Counted from the stretch's first letter, positions 1 to 10,693 are shown. The stretch is 37,590 bases of DNA from Ascidiaceihabitans sp. (GCA_028388995.1 JAOEQC010000016.1:1-37590), one strand, 5' to 3'. A program made the numbers and translations. The notes: generated by a model not told the origin, from the letters alone.

Positions 1-60
1 CATGCGCTCTGCCGTTCGATGACAATCAAACAACATGTAACGGTATAGCTCCTTATACTT

Positions 61-318
61 GGATGTGCTAATAAAGACATCGCCAAGATCATTAACATTG
101 GCGAGAACACGGTGAAGCTGCACGTCCGCGCAGTCTGCAAAAAAGTAGGATGCAAGACGTGAGGCCAAGCTGCCCTAGTCATGTCCGAAATTCTGACGCG
201 CATGGACCCATCAGAATACGAACGATCAAGCGGCGGCCTACCTGTAGACTGGGCATCAAACTTGTCGGACCACAGCACAGACAAGTACGCTGCGCTCTAC
301 AGAACGGTGGATAAATAA
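61..318 (+). pseudogene. LuxR/FixJ-type HTH C-terminal remnant with an in-frame stop
   Basis: Frame from 61 reads GCANKDIAKIINIGENTVKLHVRAVCKKVGCKT* (TGA 160-162), then in the same frame GQAALVMSEILTRMDPSEYERSSGGLPVDWASNLSDHSTDKYAALYRTVDK* ending at 318. This matches the LuxR HTH pattern (NK.IA..I.I.E.TVK.HV..I..K.G...R.QAAL) with TGA in place of the usual Arg. Upstream TAG at 46-48. Confidence 0.7.
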
Positions 319-1328
319 TGCCACTGTTCACAATCAAGAAAAGAAGTGGAGGGAATGTCTATCAAGCGGTCGGCGTTTTCAACAAGACGCGCGTACGTCA
401 TTCCCTTGGAACCTCAGACTACGCTATGGCGCGTAAGCTCTGCGTAGATTTCGAGGCGGGTGTCTTGAGCGGGTCAATAAAGCTGGGCGCAACAAGAAGC
501 CTGTCTTCTCAGAACAAGTTCAAGTCATTAGCTACGCGCTACCTAAAGTCACCGATGACAGGAACATCTAAGTCCATACGCGACTACGTGCTGCGCTTGT
601 CCGATTACTTTGGCGACTACCAGATCAACAGCATCGACCTTAACGATGTGGAGGAATACGTAGAGGAGAAGCATGTCAATCGCGGCAACTCTAACTCAAC
701 TATCCGCCGTGATCTGACACAACTGCAAAGCATCCTCAGCTACGCACACAGTCTGGGGCTGCGCGATCCAATCAAGATACGCAAACCAGTCGAGGGCGCA
801 CACAAAACGGAGACGTTCAATGACGAAGAGATTGAGGCTATCTTTTCTGAACTATCTCCAGACGTGCGCCGTATCTGCACCTTCCTACTCCACACGGGTG
901 CGAGGCCAGTCGAAGCTATGACGTTGCAGTACGATGCAGTTGATTGGTCAAACAACACATGCGTCTTGGGCTGCTACAAAGTTAAGGGTGGCATCTTGCG
1001 CGAACGCCGTATGCCTCTGAACGAACAGGCCCAAGATACTATCCCGCGCTCGAACCCACCACCCTCGACCCACGTTTTTCTGAACGGTGGTCGGGCATTC
1101 GAAAGCAACAAGCAGATTGGTTATCATTGGCGTAAGGTAACTGACAAATTGGGCATCAAGAAAAGCCCCTACACATTACGCCACACGTTCGCTACGCGCC
1201 TCGCGCGTAACGGAATACCACCCAAAGTAATCGCTGATCTGATGGGTCACTCCGACCTCAAAATGGTGATGCGATACATGAACACAACATACGAAGACCA
1301 CAAAGCAGCAGTCATGTCGCTCCAATAG
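318..1328 (+). CDS. Tyrosine-type site-specific recombinase / integrase
   Basis: 336 aa; C-terminal catalytic motifs HTGARPVEAM, SPYTLRHTFATRLARNG and LMGHSDLKMVMRYMNT; start overlaps the preceding stop (TAATG). Confidence 0.92.
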   Translation: MPLFTIKKRSGGNVYQAVGVFNKTRVRHSLGTSDYAMARKLCVDFEAGVLSGSIKLGATRSLSSQNKFKSLATRYLKSPMTGTSKSIRDYVLRLSDYFGDYQINSIDLNDVEEYVEEKHVNRGNSNSTIRRDLTQLQSILSYAHSLGLRDPIKIRKPVEGAHKTETFNDEEIEAIFSELSPDVRRICTFLLHTGARPVEAMTLQYDAVDWSNNTCVLGCYKVKGGILRERRMPLNEQAQDTIPRSNPPPSTHVFLNGGRAFESNKQIGYHWRKVTDKLGIKKSPYTLRHTFATRLARNGIPPKVIADLMGHSDLKMVMRYMNTTYEDHKAAVMSLQ

Positions 1329-1426
1329 CGTGACTGCCACACAACTAAACCAGACGACGAAAGTTATGTACGAAGAAATGAAAATAAGCGTTGCCAATCA
1401 CAAGGTTCTCAACTACTCCGCTCCTC

Positions 1427-1516
1427 AGAGACGTGGCCGAGTGGTCGAAGGCGCTCCCCTGCTAAGGGAGTAGGCCCGTGAGGGTCTCGAGGGTTCGAAT
1501 CCCTTCGTCTCTGCCA
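1427..1516 (+). tRNA. tRNA-Ser (anticodon GCT), CCA encoded
   Basis: Acceptor AGAGACG/CGTCTCT, long variable arm, anticodon loop CTGCTAA in CTCCC/GGGAG stem, GGTTCGAATCC T-loop, terminal GCCA. Confidence 0.95.
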
Positions 1517-1829
1517 CCCACCCAGTATAAGTGTATATCACATATAAATAAGGGGTTTGATGGCTAGCGTAGAATGGCCTTACCCACACGCCGCACCCAC
1601 ACGTTATCAACATTTCAATCGAGACTTTGTTTCCGACCTAGGTCCAAAAAGCAATTTCGTCGAAGCACTAAAGTGGCAATGTATCAAATGTCCTAATAAT
1701 TACGACCTAAGCATAGTACGATAAAGGTTCGTCATGGTTGCGGGTCTCACATGGCTACAAAGGGTGTCACTCTTGCTTTGATCTCGCCTAGCATCGGACG
1801 ACCGTGGCCGTCACGAAGATATTGGCAGC

Positions 1830-2999
1830 TTAACCAAACAGTTTGGACAAAATCGCATCGATCTCAGTACGCGCACCCAAACGGTCAATCCAAGCTTGCG
1901 GAATTCCCGCGTCGCCATCAACCTCGTAGACCGCCCCAGCCAAAGCACCCACAAGGATCGCACGACCACAGTTGTCGCCGCCTGCATAAATATTGTTGCG
2001 AATTGCCGTCGTGTAATCGGACGTGGTTGCAAGGTTGTGAACAGCGCTTGGCACACCCGATTTCAGATCACAGGCCATGCCAAAGTGCTTGGTCACTTCT
2101 GTATTGGCCTGGTCGATCATCGAAAGGGCCTTTGCCAATTCTGCATCAATTTCGGGGTTCGCAACGGCACGTCCCGCTTCAATAACTTGCGTCATGTCCG
2201 CACCATTGATGGCCGCCTGCATCATATTTGCGCTCACCACGCCGTAGGCCATCGACTGTGGGTGATCACTGGTTGTGCGCACGGCGGATTCAACGGACAG
2301 CATCAGCGTTGCATCATCAACAGTCGCAACAGTTTGCGCCCCCACCAATGCAGGCAGCTTAGAAATGGCAGGCAATTGTTGATCAACAGCGCCGTAAACG
2401 GGCGACATGCCCATCACCATGTCCAGCACTTGGAAACCGTAAGCGACCACTGCGTCATCATCGGCCATAATTCGCACAGCTTTTTCAAAGCTCGCACGCA
2501 CAGCGTCCCCGCTGCTTTGCTGTATGGCAATATTTGCCTTGTTCATCATGGCAAGACCAAAGCGGGGATCACCATCAAATGGGATCGCGTTGACCTTGAT
2601 CAGCATCGTATCCTTAGAACGGCGAAAATTGTCCAAGGTATCGCGGGTCGCATGGTCGATATAACCAACGTATTTCCCACCATAACCAAAGTGTGAACGG
2701 AACTGGTTTGCATACACTGACGCATCATATGCACCACCGCTCTCAGCAAGGGCGCGGGCCATAACCATTGTTTGCTCGCCGTATTGCGATTGTGCACCCG
2801 ATCGGCGGCCCGCATGCGCAAAGAAGGCTGGCACGTTTTCAAAGTGCATAGGATCGGGCCCAACGAACTCCGGGGTTTTCGGTGCAACGGCAGCGATGCG
2901 ATCTTGATCATACAGCCAATGAAGCCCCATCGCTGCGGCATCTGCCACCAGCGCACCAAGAACAAGATTGCGGGCGCGCGTATTAACGCTGGTGGTCAT
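1830..2999 (-). CDS. ADP-ribosylglycohydrolase (DraG-like) family protein
   Basis: 389 aa; N-terminal RARNLVLGALVADAAAMGLHWLYD and C-terminal IRNNIYAGGDNCGRAILVGALAGA motifs typical of the family. Confidence 0.88.
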   Translation of the reverse strand: MTTSVNTRARNLVLGALVADAAAMGLHWLYDQDRIAAVAPKTPEFVGPDPMHFENVPAFFAHAGRRSGAQSQYGEQTMVMARALAESGGAYDASVYANQFRSHFGYGGKYVGYIDHATRDTLDNFRRSKDTMLIKVNAIPFDGDPRFGLAMMNKANIAIQQSSGDAVRASFEKAVRIMADDDAVVAYGFQVLDMVMGMSPVYGAVDQQLPAISKLPALVGAQTVATVDDATLMLSVESAVRTTSDHPQSMAYGVVSANMMQAAINGADMTQVIEAGRAVANPEIDAELAKALSMIDQANTEVTKHFGMACDLKSGVPSAVHNLATTSDYTTAIRNNIYAGGDNCGRAILVGALAGAVYEVDGDAGIPQAWIDRLGARTEIDAILSKLFG

Positions 3000-3152
3000 A
3001 GGGATTCCTAACGATGAAGGGCGTGGGTTTGAGGGAAACCTAAGAATGGATGTCCTTTAATGCAATGCTGCCACCAGTTGACCACATGCTTATCGGCAAA
3101 ATTCAGGGGCGATTATCTGGTGCTGTAGGGGAGTATTTAACTCCCGACCTTA

Positions 3153-3476
3153 ATGCGCTTTACCACTGAGATACTACAGCTTGTCCGTCGTCAGGGTGAT
3201 TGGAAGAGCGAGGGCATTGTTGAATTCGGTGGTGCAATTATTGGTGATCTGACTGTGGACGTTTTGATACTCAAAGGCACTGGTACGATTGAAGGAAATG
3301 TAAGGGCTAGGTCTGTAACGGTCGAGGGGCAATTGAATGGCACCATCGCTGCTATCGATGTTGTCTTAGCTTCAACGGCAACCTTTAAAGGTGAAATAGT
3401 TGCTGAAAGTATTAGGATAGACTTTGGAGCGATTGTAGAGGGTGATTTGCACACGGTAGGCAAGAAACAGGGCTAA
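3153..3476 (+). CDS. Bactofilin / polymer-forming cytoskeletal protein (short)
   Basis: 107 aa; SEGIVEFGGAIIGDLTVDVLILKGTGTIEGNVRARSVTVEGQLNGTI beta-helical repeat pattern. Confidence 0.82.
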   Translation: MRFTTEILQLVRRQGDWKSEGIVEFGGAIIGDLTVDVLILKGTGTIEGNVRARSVTVEGQLNGTIAAIDVVLASTATFKGEIVAESIRIDFGAIVEGDLHTVGKKQG

Positions 3477-3525
3477 GCCACTTGGATGTGTAAAAAAACC
3501 TCCGTAAGTGTAGAAAGTACTAATC

Positions 3526-4047
3526 GCCTAAGTGTTTGCGTGCCAATGGGCGCGCTCGGAGGGCAACACTTTAATTGGAACTGCAGGAACAGATGAAAAA
3601 TGCCAGCTCGCGGAGGATCATGGAGCAACCCATTGCCTGAACTACCGCAGTAGTGATTGGGTTACGCAAGTGCGCAACTTGACAGGTGGAAAGGGCGTCG
3701 ATGTAGTTATGGACGCCGTGGGTAAAGATACCTTTGACGGCTCGCTCAATTCGTTAAAATAGCTAGGTATGATGATATCTTTTGGAAATGCTTCGGGGGC
3801 GGTTCCTCCTTTTGATGGAGGCATTTTGGGAAAAAAGGGATCGCTGAAAATAACACGCCCAACGCTGTTTACGCATATTGCCGATCATGAAACATGTCAG
3901 GAAATGGCGAAAAACCTTGCCAATAAAGTACTGTTAGAGGATGTGAAGATTAACATTGGCCAGCGGTTTGCTTTAAGTGATGTGGCAAAAGCTCATGAAG
4001 CTCTAGAGGCGCGTAAAACAACAGGCTGTACCGTGCTGGAAATCTAA
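3526..4047 (+). pseudogene. Truncated zinc-independent quinone oxidoreductase (Qor-like) with in-frame TAG
   Basis: ORFs 3532..3762 and 3769..4047 share one frame, separated by TAG at 3760-3762. Together they read ACQWARSEGNTLIGTAGTDEKCQLAEDHGATHCLNY...KGVDVVMDAVGKDTFDGSL...*LGMMISFGNASGAVPPFD...HEALEARKTTGCTVLEI. The N-terminal half of a Qor protein is absent. Confidence 0.85.
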
Positions 4048-4471
4048 ATTTAATTTTGGATCGTCGCATCGTTTGTATCTCTTGATTGTAAGTACTGAGC
4101 GCAAAAAATTTGTTACTGACGCTTTGGGGGAATATTGAAGAGGACATTAACCGCAACCTTTGTCAGCTATAGGCGCAGCATGTGCTGGATTTGGAGATAG
4201 GTTGAATGTGTAGGTGGCTTAGAGATGCTACTCCTGCACAACTCAACGGCAAGTGGAAAAATGCAGCTGATCTGTCCACTCTCTGTTGCCCAAAATATAC
4301 GTAATTAACACGAATGCTGAGTGAGGCAGAGATATGCTTGGCGATATGGTAACGCTTATAAGTGTAAGTTGATCCAACTGACAAGATCCTGTGACGCAGC
4401 GTGCCGCTTGTACTGTCTTTCAGCTGCGATAGCCTGCCTGCATGTAAAAGAAAAAACAAAGGAAGGCTACC

Positions 4472-5512
4472 ATGTCAGAGACAATGAAACAGATCGTCCT
4501 CGCTAGCCGCCCCAACGGCATACCCACTCCCGCCAATTTCCGCCTTGAAGAAGCACTGCTCCCAATACCAGCCGAAGGCGAAGTACTCGTACGCGTCGAG
4601 TACATGTCTCTTGACCCATATATGCGCGGCCGCATGGATGATGCAAAATCCTACGCTGCCAACATCCCTGTGGATAGCAAAATGGAAGGTGGCTCGGTAG
4701 GCAAGATCATCGCTTCCAACGCAGACGGCTTTGAAATTGGCGATTTTGTGATGGGCAACTTTGGCTGGGCCACACACTCAGTTGCCACTGCCGTAGGCCT
4801 CGCTAAAATTGACCCCCACGCCGCCCCTATTACTTACTCACTGGGCGTCCTTGGCATGCCTGGTTTTACAGGTTGGTACGGCCTCTCAGAGCTTGGCAAA
4901 CCAAAGTGTGGCGAAACCCTTGTTGTAGCAGCAGCCACTGGCCCAGTAGGTTCTATGGTTGGCCAATTGGCTAAGTCGCGTGGCTTGCACACCGTCGGCA
5001 TCGCAGGTGGTCCCACCAAATGTAAAATGGCCGTCGAGCATTTTGGCTTTGACGTCTGTCTTGACCACCAAGCTTACGCTACAGCTTCCGAACTGCGCAA
5101 AGCCATTAAAGAAGCAGCTCCCCAGGGCATTGATATCTACTTTGAAAACGTCGGCGGCAAAGTTCTTGAGGCCGTTATGCCCCTGATGAACCAACATGGT
5201 CGCATCCCTGTCTGTGGCATGATCTCATGGTATAATGAGGGTGGCCTTGGTGCTGATGCTGTAGCGAAAACCCTCACAGGCCCTAAAATTTGGCGTACTA
5301 TTTTGGTAAATTTCTTGAGCGTGAACGGCTTTATCATCTCAAACCACTGGAACCGCATGGGTGATTTCCACAAAGAAATCGGCCCAATGATTACAAACGG
5401 CACCGTCAAAGTCCAAGAAGACATCACTATTGGCCTAGAGAACGCTCCCGACGCCTTCATCAAACTCTTGACAGGTGGTAATATAGGCAAAGCCATCATA
5501 AAAGTTATCTAA
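4472..5512 (+). CDS. NADP-dependent MDR-family oxidoreductase (curcumin/2-alkenal reductase-like)
   Basis: 346 aa; LDPYMRGRMDDAKSY, GFTGWYGL, VVAAATGPVGSMVGQLAK and DIYFENVGGKVLEAV motifs. Confidence 0.9.
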   Translation: MSETMKQIVLASRPNGIPTPANFRLEEALLPIPAEGEVLVRVEYMSLDPYMRGRMDDAKSYAANIPVDSKMEGGSVGKIIASNADGFEIGDFVMGNFGWATHSVATAVGLAKIDPHAAPITYSLGVLGMPGFTGWYGLSELGKPKCGETLVVAAATGPVGSMVGQLAKSRGLHTVGIAGGPTKCKMAVEHFGFDVCLDHQAYATASELRKAIKEAAPQGIDIYFENVGGKVLEAVMPLMNQHGRIPVCGMISWYNEGGLGADAVAKTLTGPKIWRTILVNFLSVNGFIISNHWNRMGDFHKEIGPMITNGTVKVQEDITIGLENAPDAFIKLLTGGNIGKAIIKVI

Positions 5513-5967
5513 CATAACTTCAGGCGTATAACCTCGCGCAGCTGTGCCTATAAAATCTACACCTAGGGCCAATCACCCCCGTCTGGCAACTTTGTCACGC
5601 AAAAGGCACTGCGGGGGTTGAGTGTGTGGGGCGGCAGAAGCTGTGATAAATGTGTTGGACAAGTAGGCGTAGTTCACTAGTTCGGTTTTATGGACAACTA
5701 CCTGCACCCAGCCAATGCGCACAAACAACGTTGCCCTAGGTGTCAGTCCTCACTGGACAGATTGTGGTTCATGGTCATGAGCAGTGTGTAGTCTGCCGGT
5801 TTAACATCTTCGAGTGCTGTTCAGGCGACACCTGTGAGACAGATCATAACTTGGCTGTTGGTTACAAGCGGGGTTAGGGATGAGGAGCGCGGTGCTGATC
5901 GAAATGGTTATCCTTTACTGATGCTTCGCTAAACTATTTGGTATGATCAATGCGATATCTCCATGCT

Positions 5968-6693
5968 TTAATCGAAAACTGACATGATTTGGTCTAATGG
6001 TTTTTTCATTTTTGCAACGCTCGGAACGGTTGCCTCAGGTGCAGGATGTCCAACAGCCAGGATCATCACCGGTTTTTCAGAACCAGGCCGCCCCAAAAGC
6101 CTATTGAGAAATTTCATTGGATTAGGTGTATGAGTGAGGCAGGTCAAACCTGCGTGATGTAGCGCAGAAATCAGAAAACCCGTTGCGATGCCAACGCTTT
6201 CAGGCACGTAGTAGTTTTTGTAGCGCGTACCGTCTGCAAATTCGCCCCAGCGCTGCGCGAAGATGATGATTAACCAAGGCGCTAAATCAAGATGAGGCTT
6301 GCTGGCATCTGTTCCAATCGGCTCTAGCGCTTTGATCCATTCATCGCCGGCTCCACCCGCATAGAACTTTTTTTCTTCTTCCTCAGCCGCGAGACGGATT
6401 TGGTGTTTCATATCCGCGCTTGAGATAGCCACAAAGTGCCAAGGCTGATGGTTCGCACCCGATGGAGCCGATCCCGCGGCCTTAATCGCTGCGTCAATCA
6501 CAGCCTGAGGTACAGGCGTCGGGACAAAATCGCGCACCGAATGACGTTTGCGCATAAACTCCAGATGCGCTTCGGCCGATTTAACGCTGTCATTTGCATT
6601 CATCTCGACCCGGTCGGGCAATTGGACAGCGCTGTAATCTAATTTTTCTTTGGCGAACACGTTAAGTTCCTCTTGCTCAAAGTTGTTTTCCAC
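5968..6693 (-). CDS. Nitroreductase family protein
   Basis: 241 aa; RKRHSVRDF..TPVP, AGSAPSGANHQPWHFVAIS and ESVGIATGFLISALHHAGL motifs. Confidence 0.9.
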   Translation of the reverse strand: MENNFEQEELNVFAKEKLDYSAVQLPDRVEMNANDSVKSAEAHLEFMRKRHSVRDFVPTPVPQAVIDAAIKAAGSAPSGANHQPWHFVAISSADMKHQIRLAAEEEEKKFYAGGAGDEWIKALEPIGTDASKPHLDLAPWLIIIFAQRWGEFADGTRYKNYYVPESVGIATGFLISALHHAGLTCLTHTPNPMKFLNRLLGRPGSEKPVMILAVGHPAPEATVPSVAKMKKPLDQIMSVFD

Positions 6694-7065
6694 AACTGTT
6701 TGTTGAGGTGTGGCATTTTAGTACCCGAAAGCGCGAGCATATTCCAGATGAAGGCGTACCCAGGGCGTGTTCCTATCCTGTCACAGATTAGTTATGCTGC
6801 AGTCTCGCAAAACAGCAACCAGCGTATTTAAGCTCAAAACCAGCGCCATTCCCTCCAGTCTGCCACCCGTGTCAGCTAGAGGCGCTAACTCGGCTGAGGG
6901 TGGGGTTGTATTGGTTTTGTGGTGGGCGTTGGAAGCGCTATCTCTCTTCACGCATCAATTTCAAGCTGAACCGTGCCGCTGTTCTTGCTGAATGGCGTCA
7001 ATTATTGGGCGCATAGATTTAGGCTGTGCCAGCAATCCAATTTTTGGTATTATTTGTACGATTAT

Positions 7066-7878
7066 TTAATCCGAATTGATTATTGTTGTAGTTGGGAAAG
7101 GTATATCGATTCCACCCTTATCAAAAGCTTCTTTTACTGAACGCGTCATGTCAAATTTGATGGGCCAATAATCGCTACGATCGCACCAAACTCTTACGGT
7201 AAAGTCGACTGAGCTGTTGTTGAGGTTACCAACTTTTATCAACGGTTCAGGAGTGGTGTGGATGCGCTTATCATCGGAGATTAAACTCATTAATATGTCT
7301 TCAGCAACGTTAAGATTACTTCCGTAAGAAATGCCAAAAACAAAATCTACCCGACGAGTTTCATAGGCAGAGTAGTTAGTGATCGACGACCCCCAAATTT
7401 GTCCATTTGGTACTATCACTTGGATATTATCAGGTGTCGCTAACTCAGTAGTGAAAATTGATATTTCTTCAACTGTACCGGAACTCCCACCTACAGAAAC
7501 GTAATCACCCTTCTGAAACGGACGAAACGCAATCAGCATTATGCCTGCAGCAAAGTTTGAAAGAGTACCCTGCAGGGCCAATCCAACAGCTAAACTTGCT
7601 GCTCCAAGTAAAGCAATTATGGAAGTCGTCTGTACTCCAAATTTATTTAAAATCACTGTGCCACCGAAGACAATCATTAAAACCTGCACTACTTTGCTTA
7701 AAAAAAGAAAAAGTGTGTCATCTAATTTTTCATATTTGTACCCAATGTGAATAATCCGATTTTTTATTAACGTCGAACACCACAAGGTGAGAAAAAGAAT
7801 AGCTACAGCGGCCGCAATATTGGTCACTGTATTTGCTAGCCATTCTGAGGAGAAAACGCTTTCTACCAAAATGTTCAT
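7066..7878 (-). CDS. Mechanosensitive ion channel (MscS family)
   Basis: 270 aa; TTSIIALLGAASLAVGLALQGTLSNFAAGIMLIAFRPFQKGDYVSVGGSSGTVEEI is the canonical MscS pore/beta-domain motif. Confidence 0.95.
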   Translation of the reverse strand: MNILVESVFSSEWLANTVTNIAAAVAILFLTLWCSTLIKNRIIHIGYKYEKLDDTLFLFLSKVVQVLMIVFGGTVILNKFGVQTTSIIALLGAASLAVGLALQGTLSNFAAGIMLIAFRPFQKGDYVSVGGSSGTVEEISIFTTELATPDNIQVIVPNGQIWGSSITNYSAYETRRVDFVFGISYGSNLNVAEDILMSLISDDKRIHTTPEPLIKVGNLNNSSVDFTVRVWCDRSDYWPIKFDMTRSVKEAFDKGGIDIPFPTTTIINSD

Positions 7879-8309
7879 ATTATTACCTTTTCTGTATCTG
7901 AGGCGAACTTCTGGGGTTACAGTAACCTCTCGAAGAGAGCTTCGTAAGGGGGTTGCTCATTGTGTGCGCTTTGTTACCGCATTGCGTAGAGGGTGACGAC
8001 GGACGATAAAATGTCGTTGTAGTCTGCTATTAAATTGAAGCATGGGTTTGATTTGGCTGCGTGGGGGCGCTTGAAGCGCAATATAAAAAATTTACATATT
8101 TTGAGCCAACCCGGACATCCCGGCACCCCTGTAGGGGTGTGTCTGTGTCTATCCGGTCTAGGTATGTCGGCGGACGTGTCGGCCATGTCCGCTATTTGTC
8201 CAGTCCCAATAGGTCCTGCTCATGTGATCCTCCATTTGAGATTATAAAATGGGGCCTTTTCCTCTCAACTTGTCAAATCTATTTTGAATAATATTTTTTC
8301 TTAAACGAC

Positions 8310-9638
8310 TTATTTAATCTTTTGACGCAAGGCTTCAGAAAAGTACTTCATTGAGTTCTTAGGTGTTCTCACTTGCGTCTCAAAATCAACATGGACTAAT
8401 CCAAAACGCTTTTCGTAGCCCAAAGCCCATTCGTAGTTATCCATCAACGACCAAACGTAATATCCGGCCAATGGAGCACCTGCAGCAATGGCAATTTTTG
8501 CTGCATCAAAGTGGGATTCCAAATAGGCTATCCGTGCTGCATCATTTACCTCGCCGTTTGCCACAACATCCGCATTCGACATGCCATTTTCGGTGACATA
8601 GATTGGAATGCCTTTTGTATATTCGTTGTGCATTCTCATGATAAACTCGTACAAACCTTCAGGATAAATTTCCCAGCCCATTTGTGTCTTATCAAGCGGT
8701 CCTTCGACCGTATCAAGGTTTGGCCATGCACCCTTAGCGGCGCGGATGTTTGAGCGGGTGTAATAGTTGATGCCGCACCAATCGACGGGTGTGCCAATAA
8801 CGTCAAAGTCATCTTGCCAACCTTTTGGCAGGTGCTGTTCTAATCCTTCTAAAACCAAATCAGGGTATTTTTTATGAAATATTCCACCCATAAAAAATCG
8901 ATTGTAGATTGCGTCATACCGCGCGGCTGCTGCAACATTTTCAGGGGTTTCATCGGTTGGGTTTGAAAACTCGAAATTACAGACTGCACCAAGGTTTTTT
9001 AAACCCATGTCGCGCATTCTATTGACCGCAGTTCCGTGTGCACAAAGGATGTGGTGCATGGCACGTGCTGTCGCTCGTATGTCACGCAAGCCGGGAGCAT
9101 GCGCACCCAAAAAATGCGATAACCATCCTACACACCATGGCTCGTTGATTGTGGCGACTGAGAACATGCGATCACCAATACGATTCATTATGACTTCGGC
9201 ATAGTCACCAAACCATTTGGCGATGTCTGGATTGCGCCAACCACCTAGATCATCCAATGCAGAAGGGAGTTCCCAATGGTATAGGGTTGCAGCGGGTTTC
9301 AAACCGCGCTCCAGCATCGCATCGGTTAGGCGATCATAGTAATCTAAACCATCTTGGTTCACGGCTCCGAATCCATCAGGAATCACACGTGCCCAGCTGA
9401 TTGAAAACCGATAGGTATCAAAACCTGCAGCGGCAATCAGATCGAAGTCGGCTTCATAGTTGTGGTAGTGATTACAAGCCAGTTGGCCATGCTCTGCGCG
9501 GACAACATTTCCGGGTGTAGCAGCAAAGGTATCCCAATGGGTTGAGCCCGCACCACCAAATTTATGTCCTTCGATCTGATATGCAGAAGTGGCGACACCA
9601 AAAAGAAAATCATCGGGGAACTGGCTTCTATTCATCAA
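8310..9638 (-). CDS. GH1 beta-glucosidase
   Basis: 442 aa; [20 protein letters not shown] and YVTENGMS motifs; start overlaps upstream stop (ATGA). Confidence 0.95.
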   Translation of the reverse strand: MMNRSQFPDDFLFGVATSAYQIEGHKFGGAGSTHWDTFAATPGNVVRAEHGQLACNHYHNYEADFDLIAAAGFDTYRFSISWARVIPDGFGAVNQDGLDYYDRLTDAMLERGLKPAATLYHWELPSALDDLGGWRNPDIAKWFGDYAEVIMNRIGDRMFSVATINEPWCVGWLSHFLGAHAPGLRDIRATARAMHHILCAHGTAVNRMRDMGLKNLGAVCNFEFSNPTDETPENVAAAARYDAIYNRFFMGGIFHKKYPDLVLEGLEQHLPKGWQDDFDVIGTPVDWCGINYYTRSNIRAAKGAWPNLDTVEGPLDKTQMGWEIYPEGLYEFIMRMHNEYTKGIPIYVTENGMSNADVVANGEVNDAARIAYLESHFDAAKIAIAAGAPLAGYYVWSLMDNYEWALGYEKRFGLVHVDFETQVRTPKNSMKYFSEALRQKIK

Positions 9639-10693
9639 AACAAATGCGCCTTTCCAGTTTCAAAACCAAATTTAACCGTTTGTCCAACTTCTAGATTGGA
9701 CCCTTCGGACGATGCGAACCGAAATAGTGTTCCATCTGTTGCATTAAGCTCGATGATTGTTTCTGTTCCCAGACACTCAATAATCGTCACGGTTCCCTCG
9801 ATCGTTCCGTTCGGATCGATATAAAAGTTTTGAGGACGAATTCCGATGCGAACATTGTCGCCTATGGCCTTGTCTGTCGACACTAAACGGATACTGTTTG
9901 TTTTGAAGTCAGCGCCTTGGAAGCCAGCCGTTGATTGATCTTTGGCGATGTCCGTCATCGTCCCTTCAAAGAAGTTCATTTTTGGAGAGCCCAAGAAACC
10001 AGCAACGAATTCGTTTGCAGGCATGTTGAACAGGTCCATCGGTGCACCAACTTGCATGACTTCACCGTCTTTCAGAACCACGATCTTATCTGCAAGCGTC
10101 ATTGCTTCGACTTGGTCGTGTGTAACATAGATTGTGGTCGCACCTAGTTGGTTGTGAAGGCGCGCAATTTCGACACGTGTATCATGACGCAACGCGGCAT
10201 CTAGATTGGAAAGGGGTTCATCAAACAAGAACACATCAGGGTTACGCACGATGGCACGCCCAATGGCGACACGTTGGCGTTGCCCACCAGACAGGGCTGC
10301 TGGGCGTCGATCTAGTAACTCTTCCATCTGAAGGATCTTGGCGGCTGCTTCGACACGTTCCTTGATCTCTTTTTTAGAAAAGCCCTGAAGGTCCAAGGAA
10401 AACGCCATATTGTGATATACTGTCATGTGTGGATAAAGCGCATAGGATTGGAAGACCATCGCGATACCACGTTTGGATGGGGGCAGGTCGCTTACAGCTT
10501 TGTCAGCGATGACGATATCGCCTTCGCTGAGCGTTTCCAAACCAGCAATTAGGCGCAACAAAGTAGATTTACCGCAACCCGACGGACCGACAAAAACGAC
10601 AAATTCACCTTTGTTGATTTCCAATTCGACGTTACGGATAACTTCTGTTTTTCCAAAGGATTTGCAAACCCCACGTAGTTCGACTTGAGCCAT
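9635..10693 (-). CDS. aglK: ABC transporter ATP-binding protein of alpha-glucoside uptake (AglK/UgpC-like)
   Basis: 352 aa; Walker [10 protein letters not shown], signature [32 protein letters not shown]; position in agl operon. Confidence 0.88.
   Translation of the reverse strand: MAQVELRGVCKSFGKTEVIRNVELEINKGEFVVFVGPSGCGKSTLLRLIAGLETLSEGDIVIADKAVSDLPPSKRGIAMVFQSYALYPHMTVYHNMAFSLDLQGFSKKEIKERVEAAAKILQMEELLDRRPAALSGGQRQRVAIGRAIVRNPDVFLFDEPLSNLDAALRHDTRVEIARLHNQLGATTIYVTHDQVEAMTLADKIVVLKDGEVMQVGAPMDLFNMPANEFVAGFLGSPKMNFFEGTMTDIAKDQSTAGFQGADFKTNSIRLVSTDKAIGDNVRIGIRPQNFYIDPNGTIEGTVTIIECLGTETIIELNATDGTLFRFASSEGSNLEVGQTVKFGFETGKAHLF

Noticed and set aside
1896-2696. 266-aa plus-strand ORF opposite the ADP-ribosylglycohydrolase gene
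   Set aside because: Lies fully antisense to a well-supported family gene; His/Asn/Cys-rich composition typical of antisense reading; no recognisable domain.
1830-2999. DraG acting on nitrogenase (dinitrogenase reductase regulation)
   Set aside because: No nif or draT genes nearby; the family is broad, so only a generic ADP-ribosylglycohydrolase call is justified.
5570-5620. ACCCCCG...CGGGGGT inverted repeat downstream of the MDR oxidoreductase
   Set aside because: About 30-nt loop and no T-tract; too weak for a terminator call.
8124-8139. CACCCCT-GT-AGGGGTG palindrome in the 7.9-8.3 kb gap
   Set aside because: Perfect arms but 2-nt centre, no adjacent U-tract, and 246 bp from the nearest CDS start; function cannot be supported.
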